Shown: positions 45,837-54,782 of the stretch, piece after piece
Numbering within the stretch: position 1 is the stretch's first letter
Layout of the letters: every line of letters starts with the position of its first letter
Origin: Seonamhaeicola sp. S2-3
GTDB taxonomy: Bacteria; Bacteroidota; Bacteroidia; Flavobacteriales; Flavobacteriaceae
Reading direction: 5' to 3'
DNA: 64,000 bases
NCBI RefSeq assembly: GCF_001971785.1
Contig: NZ_CP019389.1
Span: forward strand, 941,001 to 1,005,000
Notes under the pieces: generated by a model
The model's database searches: none
The model's input: only the letters and a program-made list of their open reading frames with translations
What the model was told of the DNA's origin: nothing
Made by a program: the position numbers and the translations under genes

Positions 45837-47141
45837 ATGAAACTATTTAAAATACTTATTCCTTTATTTATATTAAGTGCTGTTAGTTGTAAATCTGTAG
45901 CACCTATAACTGAAACTACAGAGAAATCTAATTTTGAAAAATTAGCTTCTATTAAAGAAGTAGTTAAAATTGAGAAACGTAAAGCTACAAGTCATTTTGA
46001 TGAAAATTATGAAATCTGGTTTAAACAACCTATAGACCATAATGATGCCTCTAAAGGCTCCTATAATCAACGCGTATTTTTAGGGCTAACAGATGCTTCA
46101 AAACCAGTAATAGTTCAATTACGTGGTTATGGCATCTATTCTGATAAAGCTAGTGAATTAGCTAATCATTATAAAGCCAACCAGCTAACCATAGAGCATA
46201 GATATTTTAACAATTCTAGACCCGAAAAAATAGACTGGAACACCTTAACCATTGAAAATGCGGCTAAAGATCAAGCAAGAATTATAAATGCCATTAGAAG
46301 CGCTATTTGCCCAAATTCTAAATTCATTTCAACAGGCATCTCTAAAGGGTGTCAAACTACCATGGCACATAGAAAATATTTTCCTAAAAATGTAGATGCC
46401 AGTGTTTGTTATGTAGGTCCTTTAAACTTTAAAAGAGAAGACCCAAGAATCTTTGAGTTTTTAAAAAATGTAGGCACTAAAGAAGAACGAGAAAAAGTAA
46501 AAGCTTTTCAAAATTTATGTTTTGAAAACAGAGCAGCACTTTTAAAACTGATGAAAAAAGCGGCCGAAGAAAAACAGCTAACTTGGGAGTTTGGAATTGA
46601 AAATGCGCTTAATTACACCATTTTAGAATACTCTTTTGCTTTTTGGCAATGGGGTTTTGATGTTAACAGCATTCCTACTGAAAACACCTCTGCCAAAACT
46701 ATCTACAAACATTTAATTGATGTTGTTGGTTACAGTTTCTTTGAGGCTTCTTCTGTTAAAGATTTACAGCCTTATTTTTGGGCTGCCTTAACAGAGCAGG
46801 GTATTTACGGGTATGAAACAAAACCTTTTAAAAAATATTTTAACTCTGATGAGATATTAAAATTTGATTGGGCATTCCCTGAGGGTATTACAAAACCTTT
46901 CAACCCAAAGCCCATGCAAGAAATAAAAACATTTCTAGATACTACTGCCGAAAAAATGATTTTCATTTATGGCGAATATGATGCTTGGAGCGCTACAGCT
47001 GTTAACTTACCCCACAATGCTTCAAAAAGAGAATTGTATAAATTTGTTAAACCAAAAGGCAATCATAGAACGCGTATAAATAGTTTTGAAAAAGAAAAAC
47101 AAAATGAAATTTATAGCATTATTGATAGTTGGCTAAAATAA
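45837..47141 (+). CDS. S37-type (PS-10) serine aminopeptidase lipoprotein
   Basis: I take ATG 45837, giving a lipoprotein signal (LSAVSCKSVAP). The 434-residue protein is an alpha/beta hydrolase of the S28/S37 type: IWFKQPIDHNDASKGSYNQRV at the N-terminus, the hydrophobic IVQLRGYGIY, TIEHRYFNNSRPEK, the nucleophile motif TGISKGCQT, and FIYGEYDAWSATAV plus GNHRTRINSF near the end with the probable Asp and His. S37 members cut tripeptides from protein N-termini. A lipoprotein anchor puts it on the envelope. Confidence 0.85.
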   Translation: MKLFKILIPLFILSAVSCKSVAPITETTEKSNFEKLASIKEVVKIEKRKATSHFDENYEIWFKQPIDHNDASKGSYNQRVFLGLTDASKPVIVQLRGYGIYSDKASELANHYKANQLTIEHRYFNNSRPEKIDWNTLTIENAAKDQARIINAIRSAICPNSKFISTGISKGCQTTMAHRKYFPKNVDASVCYVGPLNFKREDPRIFEFLKNVGTKEEREKVKAFQNLCFENRAALLKLMKKAAEEKQLTWEFGIENALNYTILEYSFAFWQWGFDVNSIPTENTSAKTIYKHLIDVVGYSFFEASSVKDLQPYFWAALTEQGIYGYETKPFKKYFNSDEILKFDWAFPEGITKPFNPKPMQEIKTFLDTTAEKMIFIYGEYDAWSATAVNLPHNASKRELYKFVKPKGNHRTRINSFEKEKQNEIYSIIDSWLK

Positions 47142-47175
47142 TTTATAAATAAAACTGCTCTGGTATATTTATAAA

Positions 47176-47319
47176 ATGAAAAAAGAACACCTTACTATTC
47201 TTTTAATTATTTCACTAATAATCACCGCTTTTGGAATAATAACAGGTAGATACTTTTTCCTTTTTTTACTAATACCTTTTGGTTTTAATTGGTTTAAAAA
47301 AGGTAATAAAGAAGATTAA
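47176..47319 (+). CDS. Small membrane protein (47 residues)
   Basis: ATG 47176 to TAA 47319 encodes MKKEHLTILLIISLIITAFG, then GRYFFLFLLIPFGFNWFKKG. Two hydrophobic segments with a glycine turn and a charged tail look like a real two-helix protein. It follows the S37 gene by 34 bases and its end overlaps the convergent PhnA-like gene by 4 bases. No family is recognised. Confidence 0.55.
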   Translation: MKKEHLTILLIISLIITAFGIITGRYFFLFLLIPFGFNWFKKGNKED

Positions 47320-47894
47320 GTTTTCTTTACAAAATCTGTTATAATTACTATTTGTTGTGCCCCTACTTTACCTTCAATGTATTTAGCATTTTCTGGGTCT
47401 AACCTAATATTTCTAACAGCGGTTCCTTGTTTTGCAACCATACTAGAGCCTTTAACTTTTAGGTCTTTTATTAGCACTACAGAATCTCCTGCTTTTAATT
47501 CAACGCCATTAGAATCTCTATGGATTATTTTTTCGCTTGGGTCTTTGTCTTCTCCTGTTGCTCTTGCTAAAGCTAAAGCCTCGTCATCTAAATACATCAT
47601 ATCTAACAAATCTTTTGGCCAACCTTCATTACGAAGTCTTTGTAACATCCTCCACGCCATAATTTGTACAGCTACATGCTCACTCCACATACTATCATTT
47701 AAACATCTCCAATGGTTTGGATCCATTTCAACATCTCCATCAATTTGACTTTTACAAGTTGAACAAACTAATATATCATTATCTACATTTTCATTTAATG
47801 ACGGCGGAATGGTGTATTGGTTTAATTCGTTATTAGCTCCACATAATTCGCAAGAATTGTTGCTTCTTTCTTTTAAAGTTTGCAATACACTCAT
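47316..47894 (-). CDS. PhnA/YjdM-domain protein
   Basis: 192 residues. The N-terminus carries zinc-ribbon cysteines (CELCGANNEL and VCSTCKSQ). The C-terminal 70 residues are the PhnA domain: RDSNGVELKAGDSVVLIKDL, VKGSSMVAKQGTAVRNIRL and GKVGAQQIVIITDFVKKT. PhnA-like proteins were named for phosphonate loci but most have no proven role in phosphonate use. The middle (HWRCLNDSMWSEHVAVQIMAWRMLQRL) is typical of the longer Bacteroidota version. It is monocistronic. Confidence 0.85.
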   Translation of the reverse strand: MSVLQTLKERSNNSCELCGANNELNQYTIPPSLNENVDNDILVCSTCKSQIDGDVEMDPNHWRCLNDSMWSEHVAVQIMAWRMLQRLRNEGWPKDLLDMMYLDDEALALARATGEDKDPSEKIIHRDSNGVELKAGDSVVLIKDLKVKGSSMVAKQGTAVRNIRLDPENAKYIEGKVGAQQIVIITDFVKKT

Positions 47895-47961
47895 TTTATT
47901 TTGTTTTTATATTTTTTGCAATATTACACAAATAGTTGTAAAAACATCATTAGATTAACCA

Positions 47962-47988
47962 TAAAAAAGGCACCTAATTGGCACCTTT
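47962..47988 (-). terminator. Terminator after the 266-residue secreted protein gene
   Basis: On the minus strand AAAGGTGCC pairs with GGTGCCTTT (two G-U pairs) around AATTA, followed by TTTT. It lies about 20 bases beyond the stop at 48010. Confidence 0.65.
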
Positions 47989-48009
47989 CTTATCAACAAT
48001 TATAACAAC

Positions 48010-48810
48010 TTACAGTTTTATTGCTGTATATAAATAGTCTCCATGACCCTCAAAGTATTTACCAAAGGCTTTAGCCTCTTCTTCTGTAAAAGATTCTTTC
48101 ATTAATTCTTGATTTTTATCAAACATTTTATGCAAATCTGCTAAAGACTCTAGATAAACAGCTTCTACAAAGTCTCTTTTATCTGCTCCCCAAGCATGTA
48201 ATGATGGGTAATAGGCCTTAATAAATTCGTTTTTTGAAAGTACTTCTTCTCTTAATTTTTTTCTAAAAGATTCAAACTCTTCAAAAGTTCCATCTTCTGG
48301 AAATGAACCTTTATTAATTCTTACATATAATACCATATCTTTTTCCATCTGGTTTTCCATTGGTATAGCTCCTTGCATGGTTGCATAAATTTCATCTGAA
48401 TGAAAATAAGCGTAGGCTGAATTCATTTTAACTAAAAAAGTATTTCTGGTATCTTCGTTTGGCCATGCTTCTTTTATAAGTTCTGCATTTCTAGATGCCG
48501 CCTTTTCTATAGATTCCCATGAAGGATAAGATTGTACGTAGAGAATCTCATTACTATTCTCTGTAAAAAGGTGAGTGTAATAACCAGCGCTAACAATGTG
48601 CTCATTTTTACTGGTAACTTTATTCATATACTCTTTTTCGGTAGCTCGCCATTCATCTGGTGTAGCGTCATAATCTTTACTCCAGTACATTTTGGTTACG
48701 GTAATAAACTCTGGTCGTTTTTGAGTATCATCTTGAGCAAAAAAAGTAGAAGTACTAAATAGTAAACACATTACCATTAAAGTTGAGAAAATTTGATTGG
48801 TTGTTTTCAT
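48010..48810 (-). CDS. Secreted protein with two ferredoxin-like/ABM-type halves, function unknown
   Basis: 266 residues with signal peptide (LLFSTSTFFAQ). Two similar halves can be seen: FITVTKMYWSKDYDATPDEW with YYTHLFTENSNEILYVQSY, and MVLYVRINKGSFPEDGTFEEF with YYPSLHAWGADKRDFVEAVYLES. This resembles a tandem dimeric alpha-beta barrel (ABM/NIPSNAP-type) fold. No catalytic residues are evident. It is monocistronic with its own terminator. I do not recognise a characterised family. Confidence 0.6.
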   Translation of the reverse strand: MKTTNQIFSTLMVMCLLFSTSTFFAQDDTQKRPEFITVTKMYWSKDYDATPDEWRATEKEYMNKVTSKNEHIVSAGYYTHLFTENSNEILYVQSYPSWESIEKAASRNAELIKEAWPNEDTRNTFLVKMNSAYAYFHSDEIYATMQGAIPMENQMEKDMVLYVRINKGSFPEDGTFEEFESFRKKLREEVLSKNEFIKAYYPSLHAWGADKRDFVEAVYLESLADLHKMFDKNQELMKESFTEEEAKAFGKYFEGHGDYLYTAIKL

Positions 48811-48979
48811 AATCTTTGTAATTAAAAAGGTTAGTATATTAGTTTGAATTAAACTCTTTTAAAAAAGATTATGTAGCAACAAATAAAGCTTGGTTAACCT
48901 TTTTACGCTATTAATTAACCATTAGGGGATTTTTAAATATACAATAAAAAAATATAATTATTTAATTTTCAAGAATTTA

Positions 48980-49345
48980 CTAACTCACCAAGGTATCTCT
49001 AAGTTTTTTTGGTAAGCCTTTTACAACCATATCATACGAATGATCTATGAGTTGTTTAAGAAATTGGAAGGATAATTCACCTTCATGAATGTATACCGTG
49101 TTCCAGTGTTTTTTGCTCATATGGTACCCTGGGCGAATGCTACTGTACTCTGCACGAAGCTCTTCTGAGTAATCTGGGTCTGCTTTTAAATTAATAGCTG
49201 CCTCTTGTTTTTCCCAACTATCTAAACCTGTTAGCGCAAATATTTTCCCTAACACTTTAAACACAAGCACATTATCATCAAAAGGAAAACCCTCTGATGT
49301 GCCTTTTTTACTTAAACAATAGGCTCTTATTTGTTCTATGTTCAT
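48980..49345 (-). CDS. MmcQ/YjbR family DNA-binding-like protein
   Basis: 121 residues: MNIEQIRAYCLSKKGTSEGFPF, VLVFKVLGKIFALTGLDSW, INLKADPDYSEELRAEYSSIRPGYHM and KHWNTVYIHEGEL. These are the conserved blocks of the MmcQ/YjbR (CyaY-like fold) family, which often helps nucleic-acid or metal-related processes but is poorly characterised. The start overlaps the DUF4230 stop as ATGA, so it is the last gene of the ruvC operon. Confidence 0.88.
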   Translation of the reverse strand: MNIEQIRAYCLSKKGTSEGFPFDDNVLVFKVLGKIFALTGLDSWEKQEAAINLKADPDYSEELRAEYSSIRPGYHMSKKHWNTVYIHEGELSFQFLKQLIDHSYDMVVKGLPKKLRDTLVS

Positions 49346-49950
49346 TGTAAAAGCTTATTGTTTTTACTTTCAAATTTTAAGTTTGAGTAATCTAAAGTCC
49401 AACCAATAGTTTCTACTAATGTTTCTATAAGCTGAATGGTTTCTTTTACTTCTGCTTGGGCAATTTGAATAAGTCCGCTTTCTGGTATTTTAGCTTGAAT
49501 ATGTTGTTTGGCTTCTTGGTGCAAGCCTGTTAAATCTGTAGCTTCAAATTTATTGAAGAGTCCGTCTGACTTATCATAATAATTCAAATTAGTTTCTATT
49601 GATAATACTTCGGGCTCTGGGAAATGTTCTAAAATAATAGTTTTATTTGCAGTATTACTTGTTAGTTGAATTTTAGACAAATCGTAACCAACATGCGCCT
49701 TGGCGTTAATTACAACCAAAGCTTTCTTTTTACTAGAAATAAGTTTTAAAAATTTCTGTTTTACATCTTGGTAGTGGTATATTTCTGCAAAATCGCCTTC
49801 AACAGTTATAAACTTACATACCTTTTTAATTTTATCTAAAAGTATTACTGATTGTGCGTTTACTAACTGCTTTTTTTTAATTGTTTTTAATATAGTTACA
49901 ATACCTAAAGTAACCAATACCCCTATAATGATAGCTAAAAAAGTTTCCAT
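49342..49950 (-). CDS. DUF4230 membrane-anchored protein
   Basis: 202 residues: an N-terminal helix (FLAIIIGVLVTLGIVTIL), a basic segment, then the DUF4230 body with KVCKFITVEGDFAEIYHY, KKALVVINAKAHVGYDLSKI and IQLIETLVETIGWTLDY. Typical DUF4230 proteins are anchored in the cytoplasmic membrane and of unknown function. It is one base from the DUF4260 gene and overlaps the MmcQ gene, within the packed operon. Confidence 0.85.
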   Translation of the reverse strand: METFLAIIIGVLVTLGIVTILKTIKKKQLVNAQSVILLDKIKKVCKFITVEGDFAEIYHYQDVKQKFLKLISSKKKALVVINAKAHVGYDLSKIQLTSNTANKTIILEHFPEPEVLSIETNLNYYDKSDGLFNKFEATDLTGLHQEAKQHIQAKIPESGLIQIAQAEVKETIQLIETLVETIGWTLDYSNLKFESKNNKLLQ

Positions 49951-49951
49951 G

Positions 49952-50305
49952 CTATTTTTTTCCTATTTGTCCTAAATGCGTATTATTAAATGCATTAGAA
50001 TATTTTAATCCGTAGCCAAATATTCTATCTAATGAAGCGTGTGAAAACAAAACAATTCCAACAAGCTGTAATGTTTGATTATTACTGTATGCACCTAGTA
50101 AATACACTATAATTGCAAGTCCTTTATGATGGAATAGATTATATACTATAGCTCCTATTTTTGAGTTCACTAAATACCCTAACATTCCTATATCTGGGGT
50201 AAGTATTAATGCCAAAAACCACCACCAATTAAAATCTAAATTACTGAAGAGATAGATTCCTAAAACAAACATAAGTAACTCTTCAATTTTTAATAATTTT
50301 TCCAT
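49952..50305 (-). CDS. DUF4260 membrane protein
   Basis: 117 residues with three or four membrane helices: LLMFVLGIYLFSNL, WWWFLALILTPDIGMLGYLV and LAIIVYLLGAY. The sequence ALILTPDIGMLGYL, followed by YNLFHHKGLAI and HASLDRIFGYGLKY, is that of DUF4260. Function unknown. Its start directly follows the stop of the cyclase gene. Confidence 0.87.
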   Translation of the reverse strand: MEKLLKIEELLMFVLGIYLFSNLDFNWWWFLALILTPDIGMLGYLVNSKIGAIVYNLFHHKGLAIIVYLLGAYSNNQTLQLVGIVLFSHASLDRIFGYGLKYSNAFNNTHLGQIGKK

Positions 50306-51055
50306 TTAATCTAGAATTTGATATAAAACAGGTTTACTTGGAGTAGCGTCATTTTCAAAAGGAGCAATCATAAGGTTTAGTAAATACTCGCCATCTTCAA
50401 TAGTATTTGGCACATAAATAAATTCTGTTATGGTAGCATCCATCCTTAGTTTTCCATTAGTATTCCAAAATGCATTATGAGCTAATAGCTTGCCTTCGTC
50501 TCTTTCTTTATCAACAGATGGCAAATCTATTAGCAAATGTTTAATACCTTTTTCTTTTAAATATTCGGCAGCTTCAGCTAATAAAAAAGGCGGATTAGTA
50601 TTTGAGTATCTTCTGCTCTTTTTTTCTAATAAATTAGGGAGTGTTCTAATAACAATAGCGTCTCTTTTTTTATTTCTTAATGCTGTTTTTAATTGTTTTG
50701 CAGATATAAAAAAATCGTCTCCTTTGTTTTCTGGTGCAACGGTAACCACTTCGGCTACAAAAAAATAATGTTTTAAATTTTTGTTTACAGAATATACTTC
50801 TTTGGTTATATGCCCTACACACTCAGTATGTGTTATATGTGAGTGTGGATTAAAATGAATGTTATTAAAATTAACTACCGCGCCTTCTGAAACTTTGACA
50901 ATTTCGTCATCAATACGTTCAGGGAAAATCTTAGGATCATCAACATACCAAGCATTTACATTGGTCTTTGACATATCAATAGCTATAGAAATATCTATAG
51001 GTTTTGATACATCTATTTGTATTTTTCTTGAGTTGTATTGTATTGTTGCTATCAT
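50306..51055 (-). CDS. Cyclase family protein (kynurenine formamidase-like)
   Basis: I take the ATG at 51055; an in-frame TTG at 51061 is less likely. The 249-residue protein has the cyclase/KynB fold with PIDISIAIDM, a metal motif NPHSHITHTECVGHIT and a second acidic/hydrophobic core LLIDLPSVDKERDEG. The usual HxGTHxD motif is changed to HSHITHTE, so metal binding may still work but the substrate may differ. Members hydrolyse N-formylkynurenine or related amides. It is 12 bases from hemW in the operon. Confidence 0.83.
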   Translation of the reverse strand: MIATIQYNSRKIQIDVSKPIDISIAIDMSKTNVNAWYVDDPKIFPERIDDEIVKVSEGAVVNFNNIHFNPHSHITHTECVGHITKEVYSVNKNLKHYFFVAEVVTVAPENKGDDFFISAKQLKTALRNKKRDAIVIRTLPNLLEKKSRRYSNTNPPFLLAEAAEYLKEKGIKHLLIDLPSVDKERDEGKLLAHNAFWNTNGKLRMDATITEFIYVPNTIEDGEYLLNLMIAPFENDATPSKPVLYQILD

Positions 51056-51067
51056 ACTCAAATATAA

Positions 51068-52201
51068 TCAAATCATAAACAATTCAGAAGCTATACCATC
51101 AACTAAAAACTTACCTTTTTGTGTGGTTACTAATATTTCTTGTTCCTTACTTTCTATAATTAGTAAACCTTCGTCTAAAAATTTTCTAGATGTTTTTTTT
51201 AAATGTTGAAGAAACACAGCACCAAATTCTTTTTCTACCTTATTAAAAGACACGCCCCAAATGGTTCTTAACCCCGTCATTATATACTCATTAAACTTAT
51301 CTGTTTTTGAAAGTTTTTCAACGGTATTTGGTAATTCTTCTTTTTGAATGGCCTTAATGTACTTTGAGTTATTAGACACATTCCAACTGCGTTGGTCACT
51401 TAGAAAAGAATGTGCTGAAGGTCCAATACCTAAATACGTTTTACCTTGCCAATAACTTGTATTGTGTTTAGAGAAATAATTGGGTTTTCCAAAATTTGAA
51501 ATTTCATACTGAATAAACCCTTCATTTTTTGTGCTCTCAATTAAATGATTAAAATGTTCTAATGCCAAAGTTTCATCAAGTGGCGGATAGGTTCCTTTTT
51601 TTATAAAACTATCTAACGCTGTTTTAGGTTCTACGGTAAGCGCATAACTTGAAATATGATTTACGCCAAATTTAAAAGCCAACTCTAAATTTTGCTGCCA
51701 TTTTTTTAAAGACATGTTGGGGATACCGTAAATTAAATCGATGGTAATATTATTGAAGTATTGAGTTGCCACAGACAAGCAGTTTTTAGATTCTTCTGCA
51801 TTATGGGCTCTATTCATCATTTTTAAATCGTCATCAAAAAAAGATTGAATACCTATACTAAGCCTATTTATTGGTGTGTTTTTTAATGCTTTTATTCTTT
51901 CGTTAGAAAGATCATCAGGGTTTGCTTCTAAAGTAATTTCTGGATTTTTTGCTATGTTGAAATTATTATATACCGAATTAATAATTAACTGTAACTCATT
52001 GTTTGTTAATAAAGAAGGTGTACCTCCGCCAAAGTAAATGGTTTCTATAGTGTTATTTGGCAACTCATTTTTTCGTAATTCTATTTCTTTAATTAATGAC
52101 TGAATGAGTTCTTCTTTCTTTTTTAAAGATGTAGAAAAGTGAAAATCGCAATAATAACAAGCTTGTTTGCAAAACGGAATATGAATGTAGATGCCAGACA
52201 T
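51068..52201 (-). CDS. hemW: HemW, radical-SAM haem chaperone
   Basis: 377 residues. The radical-SAM cluster motif is CKQACYYC (YIHIPFCKQACYYCDFHFS, with cysteines at about residues 11, 15 and 18). Also seen are FGGGTPSLL, EANPDD, RLSIGIQSF and the C-terminal HemN_C-like domain ending in GKFLVDGIASELFM. HemW carries haem to target proteins rather than acting as coproporphyrinogen oxidase. The ATG abuts the stop of the HEPN gene with no spacer. Downstream genes follow with little spacing. Confidence 0.94.
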   Translation of the reverse strand: MSGIYIHIPFCKQACYYCDFHFSTSLKKKEELIQSLIKEIELRKNELPNNTIETIYFGGGTPSLLTNNELQLIINSVYNNFNIAKNPEITLEANPDDLSNERIKALKNTPINRLSIGIQSFFDDDLKMMNRAHNAEESKNCLSVATQYFNNITIDLIYGIPNMSLKKWQQNLELAFKFGVNHISSYALTVEPKTALDSFIKKGTYPPLDETLALEHFNHLIESTKNEGFIQYEISNFGKPNYFSKHNTSYWQGKTYLGIGPSAHSFLSDQRSWNVSNNSKYIKAIQKEELPNTVEKLSKTDKFNEYIMTGLRTIWGVSFNKVEKEFGAVFLQHLKKTSRKFLDEGLLIIESKEQEILVTTQKGKFLVDGIASELFMI

Positions 52202-53557
52202 TTATAATTCGGTGAAGTAAGGTTCATTTAATTTAACTCCATAATCAATTTCAAATAGTTTGGGGTAATTAATCAAATAGCCTTCAAAATTAATTTTCTT
52301 TAATAAAATTTTTGAAACCAAAACATATAATCTAAGAGAATAATAATTATATTTTTTCTCTAAAGTATCAAATGTTTCTTCATTCTTAATTGGACATGAA
52401 TTTGGAATTATTCTACCATGAAAAAAATCGTTTCTCTTAGCTAAAATATTTCTTTCCTCATTATTATATTTAATACCTAAACTTTTTAAAGTTTGTTCAA
52501 AATGAACAGCATTATTAACCAACTTAACATCTATATTTTCAATAATATCATTAAGAACTTTAAAATCATTAATTCCGATTTTATCTTTTATTTTATCTAA
52601 AACTTCAGCCGCCTTTTTTTGTTTAATTTGTTTTTCAACTCTTGAAGTCTTTTCGTTTAATTCCTCACATAATGTCTCAAAAACAACAAACATCAAAGAA
52701 ATTCTTGAAATTGATGGGTAAGAATTGAAATCAAAAACAACTCTAATAGAAAAGTAAATTTTTGGTCTTGATATTAATAGCGTAACAAATGATTTAAATT
52801 TGCTTTCATTAATAAATGAAGCCCATTTTTCTTCAATATCTTCGGATAGAACAAAGTCCTCTCTAAATTTACATTCCCAATCATTAGGAGACTTGGTAAA
52901 CGGATATGGAAAAACATATCTTTTATCCGAATTCCTATAAAAGACTTCTGTTTTCTTTGAAAAACCCTCAAAATTCGATTGAAAATAAAACTCCTCTAAT
53001 TTATAGAATTCACCCCTAAAGAAAGCTATTGATACAATTATATTATTGACATAGTTCTTAAAAACTTCAAACTCAATTTTAGAATCGCATTCAACACAAA
53101 GGAAATTCCCTTGTATTTCTGGACTAAAAGAACATACGTAAATTTTAAAATTAAATTCATCCAAATTAATGGAGAGCTCTCTTTGACCACCTTTTAAAAA
53201 TGAAATCATAAAAAAACTATCTATTCTAGAGTAGTATCGATAAAACTTTGGTGTATCTCTATCAAAATTTACAGATTTAAAAATATAAGCTAAACCTATT
53301 TTACTGAAGATATTATTCTTAACAGATTTTACTAAAAAGTAATCTATTTTTATTTTAAACGTCCCATAGGAAATAATAAAATTGGATTTTTCTTTGTAAA
53401 ATAACTTAGAATGTGGGTGATCAAGTTTAAAACTTAATCCTTTATTATTTTTACTTAACCAAACGGTACCTTTTGAATTTGAAAATGTCTCTTCTATATC
53501 AACTTCAGTTTCTTCCTCAAAGGAATATATCCATTTAAATATTTTATATACATCCAT
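52202..53557 (-). CDS. Probable HEPN-type (ApeA-like) RNase, possible anti-phage protein
   Basis: About 451 residues from ATG 53557 (a GTG at 53560 also reads in frame). No signal peptide or membrane helix. The N-terminal half is a beta-rich region (GTVWLSKNNKGLSFKLDHPH, ELSINLDEFNFKIYVCSF, then KIEFEVFKNYVNNIIVSIAF). The C-terminal part (about 285-440) is all-helical and carries RNDFFHGR, matching the R-x4-H motif of HEPN RNases. This layout resembles ApeA-like abortive-infection proteins. It begins on the ruvC stop (TGATG) and abuts hemW. Sampled lines hold 12, 13 and 20 G+C of 60, against 19 and 19 in hemW and ruvC. Confidence 0.6.
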   Translation of the reverse strand: MDVYKIFKWIYSFEEETEVDIEETFSNSKGTVWLSKNNKGLSFKLDHPHSKLFYKEKSNFIISYGTFKIKIDYFLVKSVKNNIFSKIGLAYIFKSVNFDRDTPKFYRYYSRIDSFFMISFLKGGQRELSINLDEFNFKIYVCSFSPEIQGNFLCVECDSKIEFEVFKNYVNNIIVSIAFFRGEFYKLEEFYFQSNFEGFSKKTEVFYRNSDKRYVFPYPFTKSPNDWECKFREDFVLSEDIEEKWASFINESKFKSFVTLLISRPKIYFSIRVVFDFNSYPSISRISLMFVVFETLCEELNEKTSRVEKQIKQKKAAEVLDKIKDKIGINDFKVLNDIIENIDVKLVNNAVHFEQTLKSLGIKYNNEERNILAKRNDFFHGRIIPNSCPIKNEETFDTLEKKYNYYSLRLYVLVSKILLKKINFEGYLINYPKLFEIDYGVKLNEPYFTEL

Positions 53558-54108
53558 CACTTTTTAACCCTCTCACTATTTTGCTTCACAAATGCATCCC
53601 ACCCAGAATAGCTTTTACCAACAGCTACTTTTCCGGAGTTATAAAAATGGCAAACCGCTGCTGCTAAACCATCGGTGGCGTCTAAATTTTTAGGCAATGT
53701 TTTTAACCCTAGTAAACTTTGAAGCATTTTAGCTACTTGTTCTTTACTAGCATTTCCGTTACCAGTTATAGCCATTTTTATTTTTTTAGGAAGGTATTCT
53801 GTTATAGGTATTTCTCTACTCAACCCTGCAGCCATAGCAACCCCTTGAGCGCGCCCTAGTTTTAGCATACTTTGTACATTTTTCCCGTAAAAAGGTGCTT
53901 CAATAGCTATTTCATCGGGGTTATGCGTTTCAATAAGTTCAATGGTGCGTTCAAAAATAAGTTTGAGTTTTAAATAATGATCGCTATACTTTTTTAAATC
54001 CAACTCATTGAGCTGAACAAACTGCATTTGCTTACCAACCACTTTTATAAGTCCAAAACCCATAATAGTTGTCCCAGGGTCTATTCCTAATATTATTCTT
54101 TCTTTCAT
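53557..54108 (-). CDS. ruvC: RuvC, Holliday-junction resolvase
   Basis: I take ATG 54108 ([19 protein letters not shown]); the longer frame from 54159 overlaps the upstream gene and adds a non-conserved leader. The 183-residue nuclease has the first catalytic Asp in LGIDPGT, the Glu in [11 protein letters not shown], and the two Asp-bearing blocks near the end ([16 protein letters not shown]). RuvC cuts Holliday junctions at the RuvAB complex. It is the first housekeeping gene in the operon before the inserted HEPN gene. Confidence 0.94.
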   Translation of the reverse strand: MKERIILGIDPGTTIMGFGLIKVVGKQMQFVQLNELDLKKYSDHYLKLKLIFERTIELIETHNPDEIAIEAPFYGKNVQSMLKLGRAQGVAMAAGLSREIPITEYLPKKIKMAITGNGNASKEQVAKMLQSLLGLKTLPKNLDATDGLAAAVCHFYNSGKVAVGKSYSGWDAFVKQNSERVKK

Positions 54109-54115
54109 GTATTTA

Positions 54116-54754
54116 TTAATCACAATAGTAACATCCGCTAAGCGAAATTGAAGCTCCAAAAGTTATTGTTAAAATGTTACCATTGAAAGAGCCATAGCCA
54201 TTAGTAACTGGGTTAAAATCTTTAGAAAATCCGTTAACATAAGATACATCTGTAAAAATTGATAATTTATCAGAAATACCATAATGAAATTCTACCCCAC
54301 CCATAACATTAAAATAAGATGTGTTGTTTTGTGTATAATTACCCAAAGGTTTCACAAAAGAATATCCCGGGCCAGCATGAACAAAAACACCTATCCTTGG
54401 TGGAAAAAAGCTAAAAACACTAGAGGCATTGTAAACCGCCTGTAAATTTACTCTAGAATAATTTAGTTTGAATTCTGGCGAATCATCAGCATTTGATATT
54501 CTACTAAAATTATAATCTAATTTTGCTCCTAACTTAGGTTGAAACATATATTGAACTCCTAAATTTACGGCTGGAAAATTAATGTTGTTCCCTTCAAAGT
54601 CTTCAACAAATCCACTTTGCGAAGGACTACTAACTCCTAATCCTGCCTGAGCTTTTATTGCACTTTTACCGTATTGGGCAAAAGTATTTAAACTCAACCC
54701 CAAAGAACATAACAAACAAAAAACTGTTTTATAAATTTTAAAATTAAAGTTCAT
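54116..54754 (-). CDS. Outer-membrane beta-barrel protein (OmpA/OmpW-like porin fold)
   Basis: 212 residues with signal peptide ([12 protein letters not shown]). The rest is amphipathic beta-strand: [75 protein letters not shown] and [16 protein letters not shown]. This is the small outer-membrane barrel (OMP_b-brl) type; terminal strands are complete. It sits 7 bases upstream of ruvC. Function unknown. Confidence 0.85.
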   Translation of the reverse strand: MNFNFKIYKTVFCLLCSLGLSLNTFAQYGKSAIKAQAGLGVSSPSQSGFVEDFEGNNINFPAVNLGVQYMFQPKLGAKLDYNFSRISNADDSPEFKLNYSRVNLQAVYNASSVFSFFPPRIGVFVHAGPGYSFVKPLGNYTQNNTSYFNVMGGVEFHYGISDKLSIFTDVSYVNGFSKDFNPVTNGYGSFNGNILTITFGASISLSGCYYCD

Positions 54755-54782
54755 AAGCTAAATAATGGTTTAATTTGCAGGT

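Noticed and set aside
54109-54159. Extended ruvC start
   Set aside because: The leader is the other-frame shadow of the upstream barrel gene; RuvC proteins start just before the IDPG motif.
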